Below the pieces are notes generated by a model. It made no database searches and had not been told where the DNA came from. It worked only from the letters and a program-made list of their open reading frames with translations. From contig JAKUPN010000006.1 of assembly GCA_022449545.1 (NCBI GenBank), positions 64,013 to 128,012 on the forward strand: a stretch of DNA of 64,000 nucleotides. The letters are read 5' to 3'. Positions 61,719-64,000 of this stretch are shown piece by piece (position 1 is the stretch's first letter; each line of letters begins with the position of its first letter). This stretch comes from Alphaproteobacteria bacterium (GTDB lineage: Bacteria; Pseudomonadota; Alphaproteobacteria; UBA6615). Both the position numbers and the translations under genes were made by a program.

Positions 61719-62618
61719 TTATAAAACTGACTCTGAGACCATTTGATCAGGGTTAAATATTATTTTTGGTGACCACCCGATCATTTTTCGTGCCATCTCC
61801 GAAGTAATCCGACTATTTGAGCAAAGGCTTAACGTCATATGAGGCCCCCAAATTTCATAAGCATCTGATAAACTTACACTTTCAGATACAGGATTTTGTT
61901 TGAGATATTTTCCTACAGCAGATGCAAGATCACGGATAGAACTTTGACCGGACTCTAAGTAAAAAAGACTTCCTGACTGTGCATTTTCAAGAGCTAGTAA
62001 ATAAGCATTTGCGCAGTCATCTATATGTACATTGGACCAAATGTTTTCTCCTTCACCGATATAGATAGATTTTCCAAGTGATTTCGCAGCTTGTATCATT
62101 AAAGGTAATTGAATGCTTTCTCTTCTTAGGCCAGTTCCGTAACCAAATATCATACAGGGGCATAATATAATAGTACGCACGCCTTCGTTAGAAGAGGCCA
62201 AGATTAGATCCCTTTCTAAAGAGTACCATATTGCTTTTTCTGGTAGAGGTGAAAAAGTCTTATACTCATTAAATATCTCATGGCTATAGGAGCCTCCAGC
62301 GTAATCCGATACAACACTACTTCCACTTGTATGGATAAAGGTTTTATTGGTGCCCTTTAGTGCATCTATAATTGTCCTAATGGCATAAACGTGATTTGTA
62401 CTAGCAGCATTAATAACGACGTCTGAATTAGCGGCTGCATTATGGATAACTTCCAAATCATCTAAGGTGCCAACAACAGGAATTTGTCCAAGTTCTTCTA
62501 TCTTGTCAGCTTTATTTTTATCACGGGCTAACCCGTACACTTCATGCCCTATAGATATTAGCTTCTGCGCTACCGTTCCGCCGATGTAGCCAGGTGCCCC
62601 TAAAATAAAAATTTTCAT
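61719..62618 (-). CDS. NAD(P)-dependent epimerase/dehydratase-like protein
   Basis: 299 aa; IFILGAPGYIGGTVAQKL, HTSGSSVVSDY, NVHIDDCANAYLLALE. Confidence 0.9.
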   Translation of the reverse strand: MKIFILGAPGYIGGTVAQKLISIGHEVYGLARDKNKADKIEELGQIPVVGTLDDLEVIHNAAANSDVVINAASTNHVYAIRTIIDALKGTNKTFIHTSGSSVVSDYAGGSYSHEIFNEYKTFSPLPEKAIWYSLERDLILASSNEGVRTIILCPCMIFGYGTGLRRESIQLPLMIQAAKSLGKSIYIGEGENIWSNVHIDDCANAYLLALENAQSGSLFYLESGQSSIRDLASAVGKYLKQNPVSESVSLSDAYEIWGPHMTLSLCSNSRITSEMARKMIGWSPKIIFNPDQMVSESVL

Positions 62619-62622
62619 TTAT

Positions 62623-63195
62623 TCACTCTATGCCGGCTGTGAATGAATATCCCACTTTTTCTAATTCTTTGACAACATCAGCGCCAAATCGCGTTCTTAG
62701 ATCATCTACCATTGATGGAGCGAACTCTACATCTTTTAAGTTTTTTTCTCCCCCCTGTAGTATTACGTAAAGCAAACCATTTTCTTCACTTATATTATGA
62801 AATCGTCTCATTACACCTGGTGGAACAGAAATAGTGTCAAATAGATTTAATTCAGTTGAATGTTCTCCAGTATCGCCCCATTCAATACGAAAACGGCCCT
62901 TAATACAGGTAAATGTTTCTGTTGTATTTTGATGAACGTGTAAGCCAGGCCCATTACCAGGTTCACATTCCGCTATGACTACAGCAAAACTTTTTGGTCC
63001 TGCTATGGGCCCATTTCCCCATGGTGTGTCCTTTGCTCCATCATATGCGATAACGGTTTTTGTTTCTCTCGCAGTCATCATTTCCCTGGCTTCTGGTGGA
63101 ATATTTCCTGCAGTGCGTGATTTATTGGGTGTTAACTCGTTGTACCGTGCTATATGCAACTGCATTTCATCAGGGCTAATGTTTAATGTCTTCAT
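62623..63195 (-). CDS. Cupin-domain protein
   Basis: 190 aa; PGNGPGLHVHQNTTETFTCIKGRFRIEWGD, SVPPGVMRRFHNIS. Confidence 0.9.
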   Translation of the reverse strand: MKTLNISPDEMQLHIARYNELTPNKSRTAGNIPPEAREMMTARETKTVIAYDGAKDTPWGNGPIAGPKSFAVVIAECEPGNGPGLHVHQNTTETFTCIKGRFRIEWGDTGEHSTELNLFDTISVPPGVMRRFHNISEENGLLYVILQGGEKNLKDVEFAPSMVDDLRTRFGADVVKELEKVGYSFTAGIE

Positions 63196-63260
63196 AATAT
63201 TATTCCCATTAAAGAAATTAATTTTGATTTCTTATCGATACAAGTATTTCTATTCAATTA

Positions 63261-63300
63261 AAAGGAAGAGCTAAGTCTCAAAAACCTTAGCCCTTCCTTT
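63261..63300 (-). terminator. Rho-independent terminator downstream of the CocE/NonD-like gene
   Basis: aaaggaagagctaag ... cttagcccttccttt near-perfect 15-bp stem; minus strand continues ttttaatt. Confidence 0.75.
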
Positions 63301-63305
63301 GGATA

Positions 63306-64000
63306 TTACTTTTCTGGAATTATTGGTAAGAGTAAATATGATCTTCTTTTTGGACCTGTGTGCAAAGTTACATCTCCACCGAAAACATCAGCAGGTCTAT
63401 CACGTGGATCATTATGCCTAAATACGGCACACCCTGTCCATTTGCCAATAGGAGTTTCCATGTGTGAATCGCCAGGATATATGTAATCTTTTCCTCTTAT
63501 AGTCAGAGCAATTCGATAGTCTTTTGGAACGACGATACATGTGGGCCATACCTCTACATCTACTTCATACACGGTTCTCGGTTTAAGAGGCTGTAATTCA
63601 TCGTGAGTATGATACGGTCTATATGGTAAAGTCAGATCATCGTTTAGTTTTCTATGGGAGCATCTAAGCCAACCCTGAGCTATAGGGGTATGAGGATCTA
63701 AAGCACCTTGAAAAACAACTTCTTTCATATCAGGTGAAAAAACACGAACAACTAAAAATAAATCTACGTCTTCTGTAGACGATGAAACATATAGTTTTGA
63801 TGCAATTGGTCCTGTAATCTCTGTTTCTTTGTTTAAAGGGGGCGTCATAAATGTTACGCCATCACTAAACCCGCCATAGGTTATTTTATCTGGTTTTTTT
63901 TGTGTTGAGCGCGATAAACTCATGTCTTTCGGATCAATATAGTATTTAGTCCATTTCGTTCTTTTTAAAGGCCATTCTTTTTCATGACGTGCTACAAATT
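63306..64000 (-). CDS. CocE/NonD (X-Pro dipeptidyl-peptidase-like) hydrolase, C-terminal part; truncated by window edge
   Basis: Frame stays open past the track Met to the edge (FVARHEKEWPLKRTKWTKYYIDPKDMSLSRS...); X-Pro peptidase C-terminal jelly-roll pattern. Confidence 0.88.
   Translation of the reverse strand, partial: FVARHEKEWPLKRTKWTKYYIDPKDMSLSRSTQKKPDKITYGGFSDGVTFMTPPLNKETEITGPIASKLYVSSSTEDVDLFLVVRVFSPDMKEVVFQGALDPHTPIAQGWLRCSHRKLNDDLTLPYRPYHTHDELQPLKPRTVYEVDVEVWPTCIVVPKDYRIALTIRGKDYIYPGDSHMETPIGKWTGCAVFRHNDPRDRPADVFGGDVTLHTGPKRRSYLLLPIIPEK

Noticed and set aside
1-64000. CRISPR arrays, prophage or insertion sequences
   Set aside because: No periodic direct repeats, cas genes, transposases, integrases or phage structural genes recognised.

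Overview
The window is a low-GC, gene-dense chromosomal segment, most likely from a marine-type alphaproteobacterium (inferred from gene order and families; no taxonomic search was possible). Roughly the left two thirds is conserved core: a TRAP transporter, bpt, hemB, valine catabolism, thiO-thiS-thiG behind a TPP riboswitch, rpiB-glyA-nrdR-ribD-ribE-ribBA-ribH-nusB-thiL, hppA, bamE/DUF177/rpmF/plsX/fabH/ihfA/merR, tRNA-Pro(GGG), rplM-rpsI, a BacNav-type sodium channel and fhs. From about 41.4 kb to the right edge is an accessory catabolic region rich in amide/imide-type hydrolases, luciferase-like flavin enzymes, a Rieske protein, cupins and a CmcJ-like protein. The strongest hidden signal is at 57418-58512 on the minus strand. 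Two adjacent ORFs in the same frame are separated by a single TGA lying exactly at the second redox position of an AhpD/carboxymuconolactone-decarboxylase-like motif (NECFY-U-TTSH, i.e. CxxU). A plausible bacterial SECIS hairpin lies just downstream. I read this as one selenoprotein gene that standard annotation would split in two.
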